From Niallia circulans NBRC 13626 (lineage in GTDB: Bacteria; Bacillota; Bacilli; Bacillales; Cytobacillaceae), in the NCBI RefSeq assembly GCF_001591585.1, contig NZ_BCVE01000015.1:41528-105527 (forward strand): a stretch of DNA of 64,000 nt, written 5' to 3'. The notes below the pieces were generated by a model. That model saw only the letters and a program-made list of their open reading frames with translations, was not told the DNA's origin and did no database searches. The position numbers and the translations under genes are program-made. Shown in pieces: positions 17,732 through 26,991 of the stretch. Each line of letters opens with the position of its first letter. The stretch's first letter is position 1.

Positions 17732-18520
17732 TTAATTCACCTTTTGTCCTTTTAATACTTGAAAAGACGAAGATTGATATTTTTCCCTAAAATAGGAACG
17801 TTGTTCTTTATCATATAACTTATTGTTTTCTACTGTATTTATATAAGAATCAAATATTGCAAACCCATAAATAGATGGAAAAAACAAAAGCCACTCTGGA
17901 TTAATTACATCTGTCGCTTGTTTGATTTCTCCCAAAAATAAAAGAGACAAAGCTTCCAGACCATGCGATAAATAAAAAAACACAACTCCCCAAATGATAA
18001 CAAAAAATGCAGTTATTACTCTATGAATGTATAATTGACCCAAACCAGGCATAAATAGGGACCAAATAATGGCCATAATAGGATTTCTTTTATCAAGATA
18101 ATTGATTTCCATTATACCAATACTAAAAGAATTAAAGCGATGCTCCTCTCTTTCTACCAGCACAAAGATTTTGTTTAAATCTACCGTCGTTCGATAGCTA
18201 TCCCAAATAGCGAAAATATAAACTGGGATATAAATGAGTAACCACCTTGTATCCAAGATTTCTTTAGCCTTTTCAATCTCTCCCTGAAAGGAATAAATCA
18301 TCGACAAATTTAAATTGCAGTTAACATTTACTACTACTTCCCAAATAAATAAAACGAATCCCCTCAGGTATTTAGATAAGAGAAGATGACCAAATCCAGG
18401 GAAAGCAGCACTCCACCATGCAATGATATAAGGATTTCGCAGGTGAATTTGTGTTGTCCCAAGAGTACTTACATGCGCTCTATATCTTCTTGCTGTATTG
18501 TCATTGGTAAAGTTATCCAT
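17732..18520 (-). CDS. Internally duplicated multi-pass membrane protein
   Basis: 262 residues from the ATG at 18520 (AAAGGTG site 9 bases upstream); the frame is open to 18592. It contains two copies of one module: RNPYIIAWWSAAFPGFGHLL...FVLFIWEVV and RNPIMAIIWSLFMPGLGQLY...FFVIIWGVV, each followed by a loop with SL/SM-F-GEI-A-I-W-LL and an IYxFAIxDSY segment. So the gene is a tandem duplication of a ~110-residue unit with two or three helices, recalling TM2-type domains (PGxGxLY). It is the first gene of a two-gene operon. Function unknown. Confidence 0.65.
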   Translation of the reverse strand: MDNFTNDNTARRYRAHVSTLGTTQIHLRNPYIIAWWSAAFPGFGHLLLSKYLRGFVLFIWEVVVNVNCNLNLSMIYSFQGEIEKAKEILDTRWLLIYIPVYIFAIWDSYRTTVDLNKIFVLVEREEHRFNSFSIGIMEINYLDKRNPIMAIIWSLFMPGLGQLYIHRVITAFFVIIWGVVFFYLSHGLEALSLLFLGEIKQATDVINPEWLLFFPSIYGFAIFDSYINTVENNKLYDKEQRSYFREKYQSSSFQVLKGQKVN

Positions 18521-18725
18521 AACTACATTCACCTTTTCCATATATATAACTGAGGATAAATAATCACTCCAAGTTATTTTTAACAAAATCATGTAATTCT
18601 ATCCATCTGCCGATTTTTAAGTACAATAAAACTAGGAGGAAATAAAAAAGATAAGAATCTTTGGGCTATTACGTTTATGTTAAAATGTACATAAATACAA
18701 AAATTTTTCAAAAGGGGGAAATGGA

Positions 18726-19412
18726 TTGTCTCAAGCACTAATATTTGATATGGATGGTACACTCTTTCAAACAGACAAAATTTTAGAACTATCTTTAAAT
18801 GATACTTTTCATTACTTGCGCTCGATTCATCAATGGGATGGAGACACGCCAATAGATAAATACCGCGAAATTATGGGTGTTCCATTGCCGATTGTGTGGG
18901 AAACATTATTGCCTCATCATTCCCTTCGTTTAAGAGAAGAAATAGATGCTATTTTTCTCGAACGATTAGTGACAAATATAAAAAAAGGCAAAGGGGCCTT
19001 ATATCCAAATGTAAAAGAAGTTTTCTCCTATTTAAAAGAAAATGATTTCTCTATTTATATCGCTAGTAATGGTTTAACAGCATACTTACAAGCGATTGCT
19101 GAATATTATCAATTGGATAAATGGGTGACAGAGACATGCAGTATTCAGGATATTGAATCACTGAATAAGTCTGACCTTGTTTGTAGGATTATTAAGAAAC
19201 ATGGAATTACTCGAGCAGCTGTTGTGGGAGACCGCCTATCTGATATAAAAGCTGCAAAGGAAAATAACCTTCTATCTATCGGTTGTAATTTTGATTTTGC
19301 TAAAGATGACGAATTGAAGCAAGCAGATATAATTATTGATGACCTTATCGAATTAACTTCTATTCTAGCAGCATCATCTTCATTTCAAATAAAAAATAGT
19401 ACGATTAAATAA
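18726..19412 (+). CDS. HAD-family hydrolase (phosphoglycolate phosphatase-like)
   Basis: 228 residues with a TTG start and an AAAGGGGGAA site. Motif I is DMDGT with nucleophile D8 and acid/base D10; motif II is the serine/threonine in IASNG (about residue 115); the motif III lysine lies before motif IV GDRLSDIKAAKEN. The helical cap sits between motifs I and II (residues about 16-85), a subclass I cap as in phosphoglycolate phosphatase and beta-phosphoglucomutase. It would dephosphorylate a small phospho-metabolite; the substrate is unknown. Single-gene unit. Confidence 0.85.
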   Translation: MSQALIFDMDGTLFQTDKILELSLNDTFHYLRSIHQWDGDTPIDKYREIMGVPLPIVWETLLPHHSLRLREEIDAIFLERLVTNIKKGKGALYPNVKEVFSYLKENDFSIYIASNGLTAYLQAIAEYYQLDKWVTETCSIQDIESLNKSDLVCRIIKKHGITRAAVVGDRLSDIKAAKENNLLSIGCNFDFAKDDELKQADIIIDDLIELTSILAASSSFQIKNSTIK

Positions 19413-19627
19413 TAACTTTCCTATACGGAAGGGAAAAAGTGAATATGCAGGGATAATTTCAGCGCTTCTTGCCATATATTTTCATGGTCATTAACATTAA
19501 TGCGAACCAAGTTTTGTTTGCTATTTTTAGATTGCCGAAAACTGAAAATGTTGTGATGTAAAACTTAAATCAGCTAAAATGGTTGAAATGTATAAGTCCT
19601 TTAGAAATAGACGAGCTCACTTTCTGT

Positions 19628-19927
19628 CTATTTCTTGGACTGCTTATTTTTATCAACTTCATCCTCATTATTAATATGACCTGTTATAACGTCTATTGAA
19701 TTATCAAAAAATTTGCTGACTTTCCCTAGTTTCCCATTATCCGTATCTGTATTTTTTGAATTTGGTTTATAATACTTAATAACTACTCCAAATATTGCAC
19801 TTACAAACACAATCCAACTCCAATATGGCATTAATTCTAACCCTTTTGGCAGCAAATAAAACCAATTTATTCCCAGTACTATATAACTTATAAGTATAAA
19901 TGCTGATCCAATTATATTTCTGATCAT
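19628..19927 (-). CDS. Small membrane protein of unknown function
   Basis: 99 residues. Two hydrophobic segments (about residues 4-27 and 35-50) and a hydrophilic tail of about 45 residues rich in Asn, Asp and Lys ending KNKQSKK. GGAGG lies 13 bases before the ATG, slightly long spacing. No family recognised. It lies downstream of the ABC-2 exporter on the same strand but beyond a terminator-like hairpin. Confidence 0.55.
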   Translation of the reverse strand: MIRNIIGSAFILISYIVLGINWFYLLPKGLELMPYWSWIVFVSAIFGVVIKYYKPNSKNTDTDNGKLGKVSKFFDNSIDVITGHINNEDEVDKNKQSKK

Positions 19928-20002
19928 GCTTTAATATCTACCTCCATTTTTTAATCCTTATGCCTACCCGAATAAGAGTTCACTAAGTGCCTAAAGGTCT
20001 AA

Positions 20003-20022
20003 GACCCCTCATTTAAGGGGTC
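20003..20022 (-). terminator. Terminator-like hairpin after ABC exporter
   Basis: GACCCCT/AGGGGTC stem overlapping the stop codon of the ATPase gene; weak T-run. Confidence 0.55.
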
Positions 20023-20923
20023 AGTCTAAAAATATCTCTTCTAAAGTCGGTTCCTCAACATTGACTCGGTAAACGTTAGTATTACATGCCGTTAGGGCCC
20101 TTGTTATTTCAGAAATTCTATTTTCTTCATCAACTGTAATAGTCAGCGAATCCTCTTTACAGTGAATTTCCGTACCTTTATCTTTAATCCATTGTTGAAA
20201 CTTTGATAATTCTGAAACAGGGATTGGACTATGTTTAATGTTCACGATAATATTGGAACGGTAAAATGCTCTGAGTTCATCCATTGTTCCGATTTTTACA
20301 ATCTTGCCTTCTTTCATGATAGCAATTCTTGTACATAATTTCTCGACCTCATCCAAATTATGAGAAGTTAAAAAAATAGTCTTGCCTTCTCCATGCAGTC
20401 TTTTAATCAGCTTTTGAATTTGGATTGCTGATTCTGGATCCATTCCCGATGTTGGTTCATCCAAAAATAACAGGTCAGGATCATGGATTATAGCCTGAGC
20501 GACACCAAGTTTCTTTTTCATTCCAAAAGAGAACTTTCCTAATTTTTTATTAGCATGATCAGCTAATCCGACTGCATCCAATACCTCTAGACACACACTT
20601 TTTTGCGCAGGATTACCAGATAGTGCAGAGAAGAACCGCAAATGCTCCAGTGCTGTAGTGGATTCGTAGAAACTTGAATAATCAGGCAGGACACCAACTT
20701 TTCTTTTAAGCACTATGTCATCTATCTTTCCTCCCAACAAAGAAAATGAACCTGAAGTAGGTTTCGCAATCCCTGTCAGCATATTGATAAAGGTTGATTT
20801 CCCGGCGCCATTTCTACCAAGAAATCCAAATAATTCCCCTTTCTCAATTGTTAAATCAATTCCGTTAACTACCGTTATTCCGTTATACTTCTTTGATACC
20901 TTTACTGCTTTAATAGCTGACAT
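20021..20923 (-). CDS. ABC-2 exporter ATPase, BcrA/CcmA type
   Basis: 300 residues from the ATG at 20923, chosen because GAGGAGGG is 7 bases away; another ATG 6 bases earlier abuts the site. Walker A GRNGAGKST (about residues 36-44), signature FSFGMKKKLGVAQA, Walker B DLLFLDEPTSGMDP, switch histidine in LTSHNLDEVEKLC. The roughly 90-residue C-terminal extension ending EPTLEEIFLD is typical of single-ATPase drug or peptide exporters (DrrA/BcrA). The start overlaps the permease stop by 1 base, so the pair is coupled. Likely controlled by the divergent two-component system. Confidence 0.87.
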   Translation of the reverse strand: MSAIKAVKVSKKYNGITVVNGIDLTIEKGELFGFLGRNGAGKSTFINMLTGIAKPTSGSFSLLGGKIDDIVLKRKVGVLPDYSSFYESTTALEHLRFFSALSGNPAQKSVCLEVLDAVGLADHANKKLGKFSFGMKKKLGVAQAIIHDPDLLFLDEPTSGMDPESAIQIQKLIKRLHGEGKTIFLTSHNLDEVEKLCTRIAIMKEGKIVKIGTMDELRAFYRSNIIVNIKHSPIPVSELSKFQQWIKDKGTEIHCKEDSLTITVDEENRISEITRALTACNTNVYRVNVEEPTLEEIFLD

Positions 20924-21612
20924 CAGCATTCCCTCCTCTTGAAAAATAAATTAGTAAGATAAATTAAGATGCCTGCAAATACAAGAAGAACTAAGAAACT
21001 ATAATCATTTAAGTCTAGATAATAAAAAGGTGATATATATTTTAGCCAGCTAATAGCTGGATTAGCACTGAGCGCAAACCAACCTCCTAGTATTGGTAAC
21101 AATATCCCTCCAAGAATCCCAAGGAACATAGTTACTCCTGGCTTAATGATGAGTACAGACATTAAGAGAACAAATGATATCTGCAATGTAAGTAAGCTCA
21201 TCGTCTGAGCAAAAACTAAAAGATCTATTTTTTCTGTTGTTAAAGCAATTATTAAGAATGATAAAAACAGGCAGACAAACCAAAACATCCAAATACCCAA
21301 AAACTTACCAATTATAATGGAAAACCTAGTTGTTTTAGTAACTAAAAATCGCATGGTTCTCTCATGGATTTCTCTATTTATACTGTCATGAGATAAACTC
21401 GCCACAAATAAATGTCCAAAAAACATCACTAAAAACAATAATCCAACTAAATGAACTTCACTAGCCTCTTTCGGTGTCAGTTCCATTGCTGTAGCTAAAA
21501 TATCAGCAAACTTAGCCGTATAATAGGATGTGACTAAAAATACCAAGATTAACAGAATAGATTTAACCCCTTTGAATAATTGGAGAAATTCTCTTTTCCC
21601 TATAGTAAGCAT
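20923..21612 (-). CDS. ABC-2 type exporter permease
   Basis: 229 residues with six hydrophobic segments; N-terminal FKGVKSILLILVFLVT and an LSHDSINREIHERTMRFLVTKT loop between helices 2 and 3 are typical of ABC-2 permeases such as NatB/BcrB relatives. It forms the membrane half of the exporter with the overlapping ATPase gene. The ribosome site is weak (AGAGAG). Confidence 0.78.
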   Translation of the reverse strand: MLTIGKREFLQLFKGVKSILLILVFLVTSYYTAKFADILATAMELTPKEASEVHLVGLLFLVMFFGHLFVASLSHDSINREIHERTMRFLVTKTTRFSIIIGKFLGIWMFWFVCLFLSFLIIALTTEKIDLLVFAQTMSLLTLQISFVLLMSVLIIKPGVTMFLGILGGILLPILGGWFALSANPAISWLKYISPFYYLDLNDYSFLVLLVFAGILIYLTNLFFKRREC

Positions 21613-21667
21613 AATATTAAACTCTCTCTTTCCTCAAAATTTATATACAAATTCTCTTAACTACCGC

Positions 21668-21838
21668 TTAATCTCTAACTCTTTGCTCCCGAAAATGGAG
21701 GAGAATTTGACCAATTATTCCAATCATCAGGATGATCGCTAAGCTAGAGTAATTCTGAGCTGCAAATTCATTTCCAATATGTCTTGAAAGCATAATTACG
21801 GCAGCTACGGTTGCTATAGCACTAAATACTTTTTTCAT
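21668..21838 (-). CDS. Small membrane protein upstream of ABC-2 exporter
   Basis: 56 residues starting MKKVFSAIATVAAV, with GAGGTG before the ATG. Two hydrophobic segments (about residues 3-17 and 31-47) and a short basic end (HFREQRVRD). First gene of the exporter operon, 55 bases ahead of the permease. It could be a small accessory subunit; no family recognised. Confidence 0.6.
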   Translation of the reverse strand: MKKVFSAIATVAAVIMLSRHIGNEFAAQNYSSLAIILMIGIIGQILLHFREQRVRD

Positions 21839-21987
21839 TTTACACCTCATTTCTTTAATCTATAAGGATTATATCTATCGTACCTTAACCCTTTAAAATC
21901 GGAACCTTAATTCTTCCTTAATTTCTAATAATGAGGAAAAAAAATGATATGATATCTTTATATTTGGACATTAGGGAGACAAGTTAT

Positions 21988-22689
21988 ATGGAAAAGATAA
22001 GATTATTAATAGTGGATGATGAAAAGGCTATCCATCAGATGTTGAAGATTATTTTACAGAAGGAAGGATTTGAGCGAATTGATACTGCAGAAACAGCAGA
22101 GGAAGCATTACAACTATGCGCAGTTAATGATTACGGCTTAATTTTTCTAGATGTCATGCTTCCAGATCGAAGTGGTTTTGATATTTGCCCTTTCATTCGA
22201 GAAAAGACAAATGCCACCATCTTTTTCTTAACAGCGCGGTCCACTGACCTTGATAAACTTTCGGGGTTTGCATTAGGTGCTGATGATTATATCACCAAAC
22301 CATTTAATCCATTGGAAGTAGTAGCGAGAGTGAAAGCTCATCTAAGAAGATATACAGCCAATACAGTAAAGGAATCAACTACATATCAATATGGTGACTT
22401 ATTTGTAAATAGTTCATCTGGAGAAGTCGTGGTAAGAGGAGTTAAAGTTTCCTTGCCTGCACAGGTATATCAGTTACTACTATATTTCTGCAAGCATCCT
22501 AATCAACTTTTCAGTAAAGCTCAACTTTATGAAAATGTGTGGGGGGAGAATTTTCTTGGAGAAGATAACACGATTATGGTTCATATACGCAAACTTAGAG
22601 AAAAAATTGAAGTAAATCCCAGCCAGCCGCAGTATATCGTGACAGTGAGAGGGCTCGGCTATAAATTATCCGTAGAAGGTTTCAAATAA
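21988..22689 (+). CDS. OmpR-family response regulator
   Basis: 233 residues from the ATG at 21988 (AGGGAG site 9 bases upstream); an upstream in-frame ATG lacks one. Receiver with acidic pair D10-D11, phospho-acceptor D55 in LIFLDVMLPD, and KPF lysine at about 105. Winged-helix output from about residue 130 with LYENVWGENFLGEDNTIMVHIRKLR, the recognition-helix region. Divergent from the ABC-2 exporter and followed 1 base later by its kinase; this layout is common for antimicrobial-peptide or ion-stress detoxification modules. Confidence 0.9.
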   Translation: MEKIRLLIVDDEKAIHQMLKIILQKEGFERIDTAETAEEALQLCAVNDYGLIFLDVMLPDRSGFDICPFIREKTNATIFFLTARSTDLDKLSGFALGADDYITKPFNPLEVVARVKAHLRRYTANTVKESTTYQYGDLFVNSSSGEVVVRGVKVSLPAQVYQLLLYFCKHPNQLFSKAQLYENVWGENFLGEDNTIMVHIRKLREKIEVNPSQPQYIVTVRGLGYKLSVEGFK

Positions 22690-22690
22690 A

Positions 22691-24412
22691 ATGAATATGA
22701 CCAAACGATTCATCCTGCAATTCTTTTTTCAGCTTTTGTTTGTTTTCTTTCTCTTATCCATTATTTTTTTATTATTTTGGGCAATAATTGGATTCACTGC
22801 CATGAAAAACGAACTAAATACTGACTTGACTCAAGCTGACTCATCTAATATAGAAGATTGGATAACAGTTAAAGATGAGAAGATTTCTATATCTAATGAT
22901 TTAAAGGATTTAGTCAGGAAACAGAATGGTTGGCTTGCCATCTTATCGGAGAACGGTAATCCCTTAGAAACATATAATCTGCCAGAGGGTAACTCATTCT
23001 CCAAAGCCGACTTTTCCCTGCTACTTTCAGAAAGTGAAGATTATCCATACCAATACTCTATGTGGCCAATTCAACAGGATACCGCAATGCCCCTCATAGT
23101 CCTTTATGGAAAAGAAGTTGGCAGCAAGTCCATTCTAAATACTATTAAAGTCGGAGTAAACTGGCAGAAAAATCAACTAAATATTCCAGATACTATTAGA
23201 AAAACTATTACAGATAAACACGGTTGGGTTCAGCTTGTTAGCAAAGATGGTGTAGTTCAGGACAATTATAAAGCTGTCAATCAAAAGGATAGGTACTCTT
23301 TTCAAGAACTATTTCAGCTTACTAATAACGAACAAAAGGATGTATCTGCCTACTTTAATAGAGAGACAGGACAGGTTCTTCTAACAGGTACAGACCAAAC
23401 AAACAGCTTGCACTCCGATACAGAAATAATGCAAGATACTGGGAACAAAATTCTTTTCCTGTTTTTGCTTGCACTTTTATTGTTAATTACACTTAATATT
23501 TGGTTTGGCTATAAATTCGGTGCTCCACTTGTTACCATCATGAAATGGATTGGAGATTTGGGTAAAGAAAATTATGAAGAAGGGCATAATAAGCACTCTA
23601 TGATGCTTACTAAAAAAGGAAAGCTACAACGGAAATATAAAATATACAAGGAATTGATTACCACTCTTACCCAATTGACAACATCGCTGGAGCAAAATAA
23701 ACAATTAAGAATAAAGGCCAACAAAGCTCGCGATGAATGGATTAGCGGACTATCCCATGATTTAAAAACTCCGCTTGCCTCTATAGGAGGGTATGCTGAG
23801 ATGCTACAGTCAGATCAATATTCATGGACCGAAGAAGAAGTTCGGACTTTTTCTAGCACAATCAAGGAAAAGGCGCACTACATGAAACAGCTCCTGGAAG
23901 ATTTGACTTTAACGTATCAGCTTAGAAGTGAGGGCTTCCCTATCGCCAAGGAAAGAGTAGAAATAAATGAACAAATCAGACGAACTGTCATCCACTATGT
24001 GAATGGACCTGCAGGACAGCAATATGAATTTGTATTTCACCCTTACCCCAAGGAGCTGATTGCAGCAGTAGATCCGAAATGGTTCCAACGCATTATGGAA
24101 AATTTAATTGAAAATGCAATAAAGTATAATCCACCAAAAACGACTGTCACAATAACGATCGGAAAGCTCGACCATCATTTGCTGATAATTACGATAAGCG
24201 ATAATGGTGTGGGCATGGATAATGAAACACTAAATAGATTATTCGAACGCTATTACAGAGGAACAAACACAAGCAGCTCAAAGAACGGAACAGGACTCGG
24301 TATGACGATAACCAAAAAGCTAATTGAACTCCATGGCGGTTCCATTAAAGTAAGAACAGAGCTCGAGAATGGAACAACGATCAGAATACTCCTCCCGTTA
24401 CTTGATGACTAA
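22691..24412 (+). CDS. Sensor histidine kinase with large extracellular domain
   Basis: 573 residues. Membrane helices at about 9-33 and 253-275 enclose an extracellular sensor of about 220 residues with no recognised fold; it appears to contain two similar halves, each with an LAILSENG / VQLVSKDG strand-turn and an IRKTI/LKDLVRKQNGW-type helix. HisKA phospho-acceptor in SGLSHDLKTPLASIGG (about residue 355); ATPase motifs NLIENAIKYNPP, ISDNGVGM and GTGLGMTITKKLI. Partner of the preceding regulator. Confidence 0.9.
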   Translation: MNMTKRFILQFFFQLLFVFFLLSIIFLLFWAIIGFTAMKNELNTDLTQADSSNIEDWITVKDEKISISNDLKDLVRKQNGWLAILSENGNPLETYNLPEGNSFSKADFSLLLSESEDYPYQYSMWPIQQDTAMPLIVLYGKEVGSKSILNTIKVGVNWQKNQLNIPDTIRKTITDKHGWVQLVSKDGVVQDNYKAVNQKDRYSFQELFQLTNNEQKDVSAYFNRETGQVLLTGTDQTNSLHSDTEIMQDTGNKILFLFLLALLLLITLNIWFGYKFGAPLVTIMKWIGDLGKENYEEGHNKHSMMLTKKGKLQRKYKIYKELITTLTQLTTSLEQNKQLRIKANKARDEWISGLSHDLKTPLASIGGYAEMLQSDQYSWTEEEVRTFSSTIKEKAHYMKQLLEDLTLTYQLRSEGFPIAKERVEINEQIRRTVIHYVNGPAGQQYEFVFHPYPKELIAAVDPKWFQRIMENLIENAIKYNPPKTTVTITIGKLDHHLLIITISDNGVGMDNETLNRLFERYYRGTNTSSSKNGTGLGMTITKKLIELHGGSIKVRTELENGTTIRILLPLLDD

Positions 24413-24790
24413 ATTTATCTTTATTGAAAAAACGAGAAAGTCCCTTTTTATAAAAAAAATTTTCAAACAAGTATACTGCGTTATCCACTGGTGAGTCTAA
24501 TCGATTCTGTCCCAAAATCTGATTGGTTTTGGGAGTAGAACTTGAAGTTTAACCAAGCTATAAAACAGTAATAGCAAAAAGGTAGCTACTATAACATTGG
24601 CAATTCTCTTATATTTTTTTTACGGTATTTGATGGATAAAAAAATTGCGCCCGATTTGTTGAATATGATTATGTTTTTACTAGCTAGTTTTATTTATTAA
24701 AAACAAAGGCTCTGTTAAATTTTAATGTAGAAATATGGATAGTAAGTAGGGGGAACCTTTTTTGGCTCCCCTCTCATTTTCATTCAGGGC
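24413..24790. other. AT-rich intergenic region
   Basis: No open frame with a ribosome site. It holds a GGCTCTGTTAAA word at 24709, reminiscent of a transposon end, and an imperfect GC-rich hairpin at about 24747-24774 (GGGGGAACC/GGCTCCCC). Possibly decayed mobile-element sequence together with the IS1595 remnant at 25.2-25.9 kb. Confidence 0.35.
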
Positions 24791-25204
24791 TTAATAATTG
24801 AATGTTTCTGTACTTTTAACATAACCATAAATACAAATTATGCTATCTTCTTTAACAAACGGAATATTTAGCTTTTGTAATAATTCTATGAATTCATCAG
24901 TAATATCAAATCTTTCAGGTTCAATAAGTCTACCTCTACTTTTTACATACCTTGGTCTGATTCGCAACCATTCTATGGAATAGAACGGACGTAGCCCCTG
25001 TTCCCAATCCCCCCAATACCATACATCTTCTATAAAAGTTTCTGGGTAAGGAGCATCTTCTAATACATACTTAACTTGATAAGGTGGGGTGAACGGCAAT
25101 GTATCAATTACACATTTCTGCAACTGCTCCCATTTCGTGTTGTTCATAACCGAAGCTAATTGTTTTTTATTTACAACTGTAACAACCTTTTGCTTTTCGT
25201 CCAT
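24791..25204 (-). CDS. Hypothetical protein, possibly DUF6678 family
   Basis: 137 residues, no membrane segment, acidic and aromatic (VWYWGDWEQGLRPFYSIEWLRIRP). The MNNTKWEQLQK start of the core (residue 20 onwards) and the EWLRI strand resemble DUF6678 proteins, often found beside toxin/immunity genes; I recall this from memory and cannot verify it. Excellent AGGAGGGG site. Flanked by a dead transposase, so an acquired or orphaned gene is plausible. Confidence 0.6.
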   Translation of the reverse strand: MDEKQKVVTVVNKKQLASVMNNTKWEQLQKCVIDTLPFTPPYQVKYVLEDAPYPETFIEDVWYWGDWEQGLRPFYSIEWLRIRPRYVKSRGRLIEPERFDITDEFIELLQKLNIPFVKEDSIICIYGYVKSTETFNY

Positions 25205-25224
25205 ATTCCCCTCCTAAAATCTAA

Positions 25225-25860
25225 ACACTAAACTTTGATAGGCGTAAACTATCATAAGTGTCGGTCATCTCAAATACAAATGATATTAACAGAATTTCTT
25301 TAATTTTGTGTTTTGTGCTTTCGTTACTATGGTTATCTACAAACAAAAACCACGCAAGGTAGTGGTCGAGATACTTTGTAGCTACACCTTTAAAACGGTC
25401 TATCCATCGTTTGATTTAATTCGATAATGTTCTAATCCTTTTTCTTTTACATAGGTTTTCTAGGTTTTCCAAGCATCAGTAACGAGTACATTATCAGTTG
25501 TCAGTTTAGAGCCAATCATAATCTCCACTATGATTTTAACGACATGTCCCATACAAGCTACTTTTGAGACAGTTACTTTGGTACGGTCTCTTGCAACAAG
25601 AACACAAACTTGTTCGTGGCTAATGCCTCTAAGTTTGGATTTCCAACACGTTTACGAGGTTTGCGTGCCGAAATCCTCCGTTGACCTTTTTGAGAGTATA
25701 GGAAATGGTTCTCGTCAACTTCAACAATCCCCTCAATGTTAAACTCCAACTCCTCCGCTTATTTTTCAACATAATTATCTAAAGTGAAATTTAAAGCTTT
25801 ATCCAAGAATACAGCATGTTTGCGAATAAGAAATATCTTAACTATCTACACAGGAATTTA
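25225..25860 (-). pseudogene. Decayed IS1595-family (ISXO2-like) transposase
   Basis: Reading the minus strand from about 25860 downwards gives transposase segments scattered over three frames: an active-site entry NIEGIVEVDENHF..SQKGQRR (family: GIVE.DE.[FY]F..S.KG), then after a frameshift SHEQVCVLVARDRTKVTVSK, then DNVLVTDAWKT, a stop, KTYVKEKGLEHYRIKSNDG, another stop, and the end-domain word FKGVATKYLDHYLAWF. These are the DDE-type ISXO2 landmarks in the right order. The zinc-ribbon N-terminus is missing and at least two stops and two frameshifts are present. No matching terminal inverted repeats found. Confidence 0.75.
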
Positions 25861-25932
25861 ATCAAACTTTTTTTATAAATGATCGTACCTGATTAAAAGA
25901 CGACATTTATGTATCTTATCCAGCTATTTGCT

Positions 25933-26139
25933 TCAGTTTTTTACTATCTCAGCAATATTCATATATTTACTTGTATGAAATCCCCATAAATCAACATTTC
26001 CAATAAATTTGTAGTTCTGCTCTATTAATAAGGTTTCCAAGCTCTCTTTTCGCTCATTAAAAGGAAGTTTATATTCATCTATCAATTGTGCTTCTTCTCC
26101 TACTATTTCATAATAACTAAATAAAATGGTGTAACCCAT
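25933..26139 (-). CDS. Small hypothetical protein
   Basis: 68 residues, soluble, starting MGYTILFSYYEIVGEEAQ, with a GAGGAGAT site upstream. A two-strand, one-helix outline (KESLETLLIEQNYKFIGNVDLWGF). No family recognised. It lies next to the transposase remnant and may be accessory. Confidence 0.55.
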   Translation of the reverse strand: MGYTILFSYYEIVGEEAQLIDEYKLPFNERKESLETLLIEQNYKFIGNVDLWGFHTSKYMNIAEIVKN

Positions 26140-26228
26140 TAAAACGATCTCCTCTCTACTACCTATACAAATGTCTACTTAATGATTTTCCGGTTTCTTC
26201 TTTATGTTTCTTAGTATACCGTGGTAAA

Positions 26229-26270
26229 GTAAACTGAATATAAACTTCTCTAAATTAATTTTCAGTTTAC
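26229..26270. promoter_or_regulatory. Inverted repeat upstream of response regulator
   Basis: GTAAACTGAA at 26229-26238 and TTCAGTTTAC at 26261-26270, perfect 10-bp arms with a 22-base spacer, 46 bases before the regulator start. Arm-centre spacing is 32 bp (three helical turns), which fits a dimer pair or two half-sites on one face; an autoregulatory operator is the simplest reading. Confidence 0.45.
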
Positions 26271-26316
26271 ATTTTCATAATAAAATAGGGATAACTTAAA
26301 TTAATGGAGGTATTAG

Positions 26317-26991
26317 ATGTTTAAAATACTCGTGGTAGAAGATGATACAAATACTAGGAAATTAATGTGTGCTGTTTTAAAGCAGCATGGATTTCAGACT
26401 TATGCTGCTAAAGATGGGATCGAAGCCCTTCAGATAATGGAAAAAGAGCATGTTGATTTAGCTGTACTCGATTTAATGATGCCCAAAATGAACGGTTATG
26501 AATTAACACAGCATTTAAGACAGACATGGGAGAATCTCCCTATTTTAATGGTTACCGCCAAGCAGGAGGCAGCAGATAAACGAAAAGGATTTCTTGTTGG
26601 TACGGATGATTATATGACCAAACCTGTAGATGAAGAAGAAATGATTTTACGTATTAAGGCTCTGCTGCGGAGAGCGAAGATTGTAAACGAGCATCGCTTA
26701 ACGATCGGTAAGACTGTACTAGACTATGATGCCCTTACCGTTTCTCGTGAGAATCATGTTATTACCTTACCACCTAAAGAGTTTTTCTTATTGTTTAAAC
26801 TATTATCATATCCAAATATGATTTTCACTCGAATTCAGCTTATGGATGAAATCTGGGGAATGGAATCTGAAACGGATGATCGTACACTCAATGTCCACAT
26901 TAACCGATTAAGAGACAAGCTTCGTGATTTTCCAGAGTTTGAAATTTTGACAGTCAGAGGACTTGGTTATAAGGCAGTGAAAAAAGGATGA
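26317..26991 (+). CDS. OmpR-family response regulator
   Basis: 224 residues. Acidic pocket E8-D9-D10, phospho-acceptor D52 in LAVLDLMMPKMNG, conserved KPVDEEE after it. Winged-helix output with IQLMDEIWGMESETDDRTLNVHINRLRDKL (about residues 172-201). GGAGG site 6 bases before the ATG. Coupled to the kinase by an ATGA overlap. No transporter adjoins, so the regulon is elsewhere. Confidence 0.9.
   Translation: MFKILVVEDDTNTRKLMCAVLKQHGFQTYAAKDGIEALQIMEKEHVDLAVLDLMMPKMNGYELTQHLRQTWENLPILMVTAKQEAADKRKGFLVGTDDYMTKPVDEEEMILRIKALLRRAKIVNEHRLTIGKTVLDYDALTVSRENHVITLPPKEFFLLFKLLSYPNMIFTRIQLMDEIWGMESETDDRTLNVHINRLRDKLRDFPEFEILTVRGLGYKAVKKG

Noticed and set aside
25530..25742. 70-codon plus-strand frame
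   Set aside because: It is antisense to the decayed IS1595 transposase and has no ribosome site.
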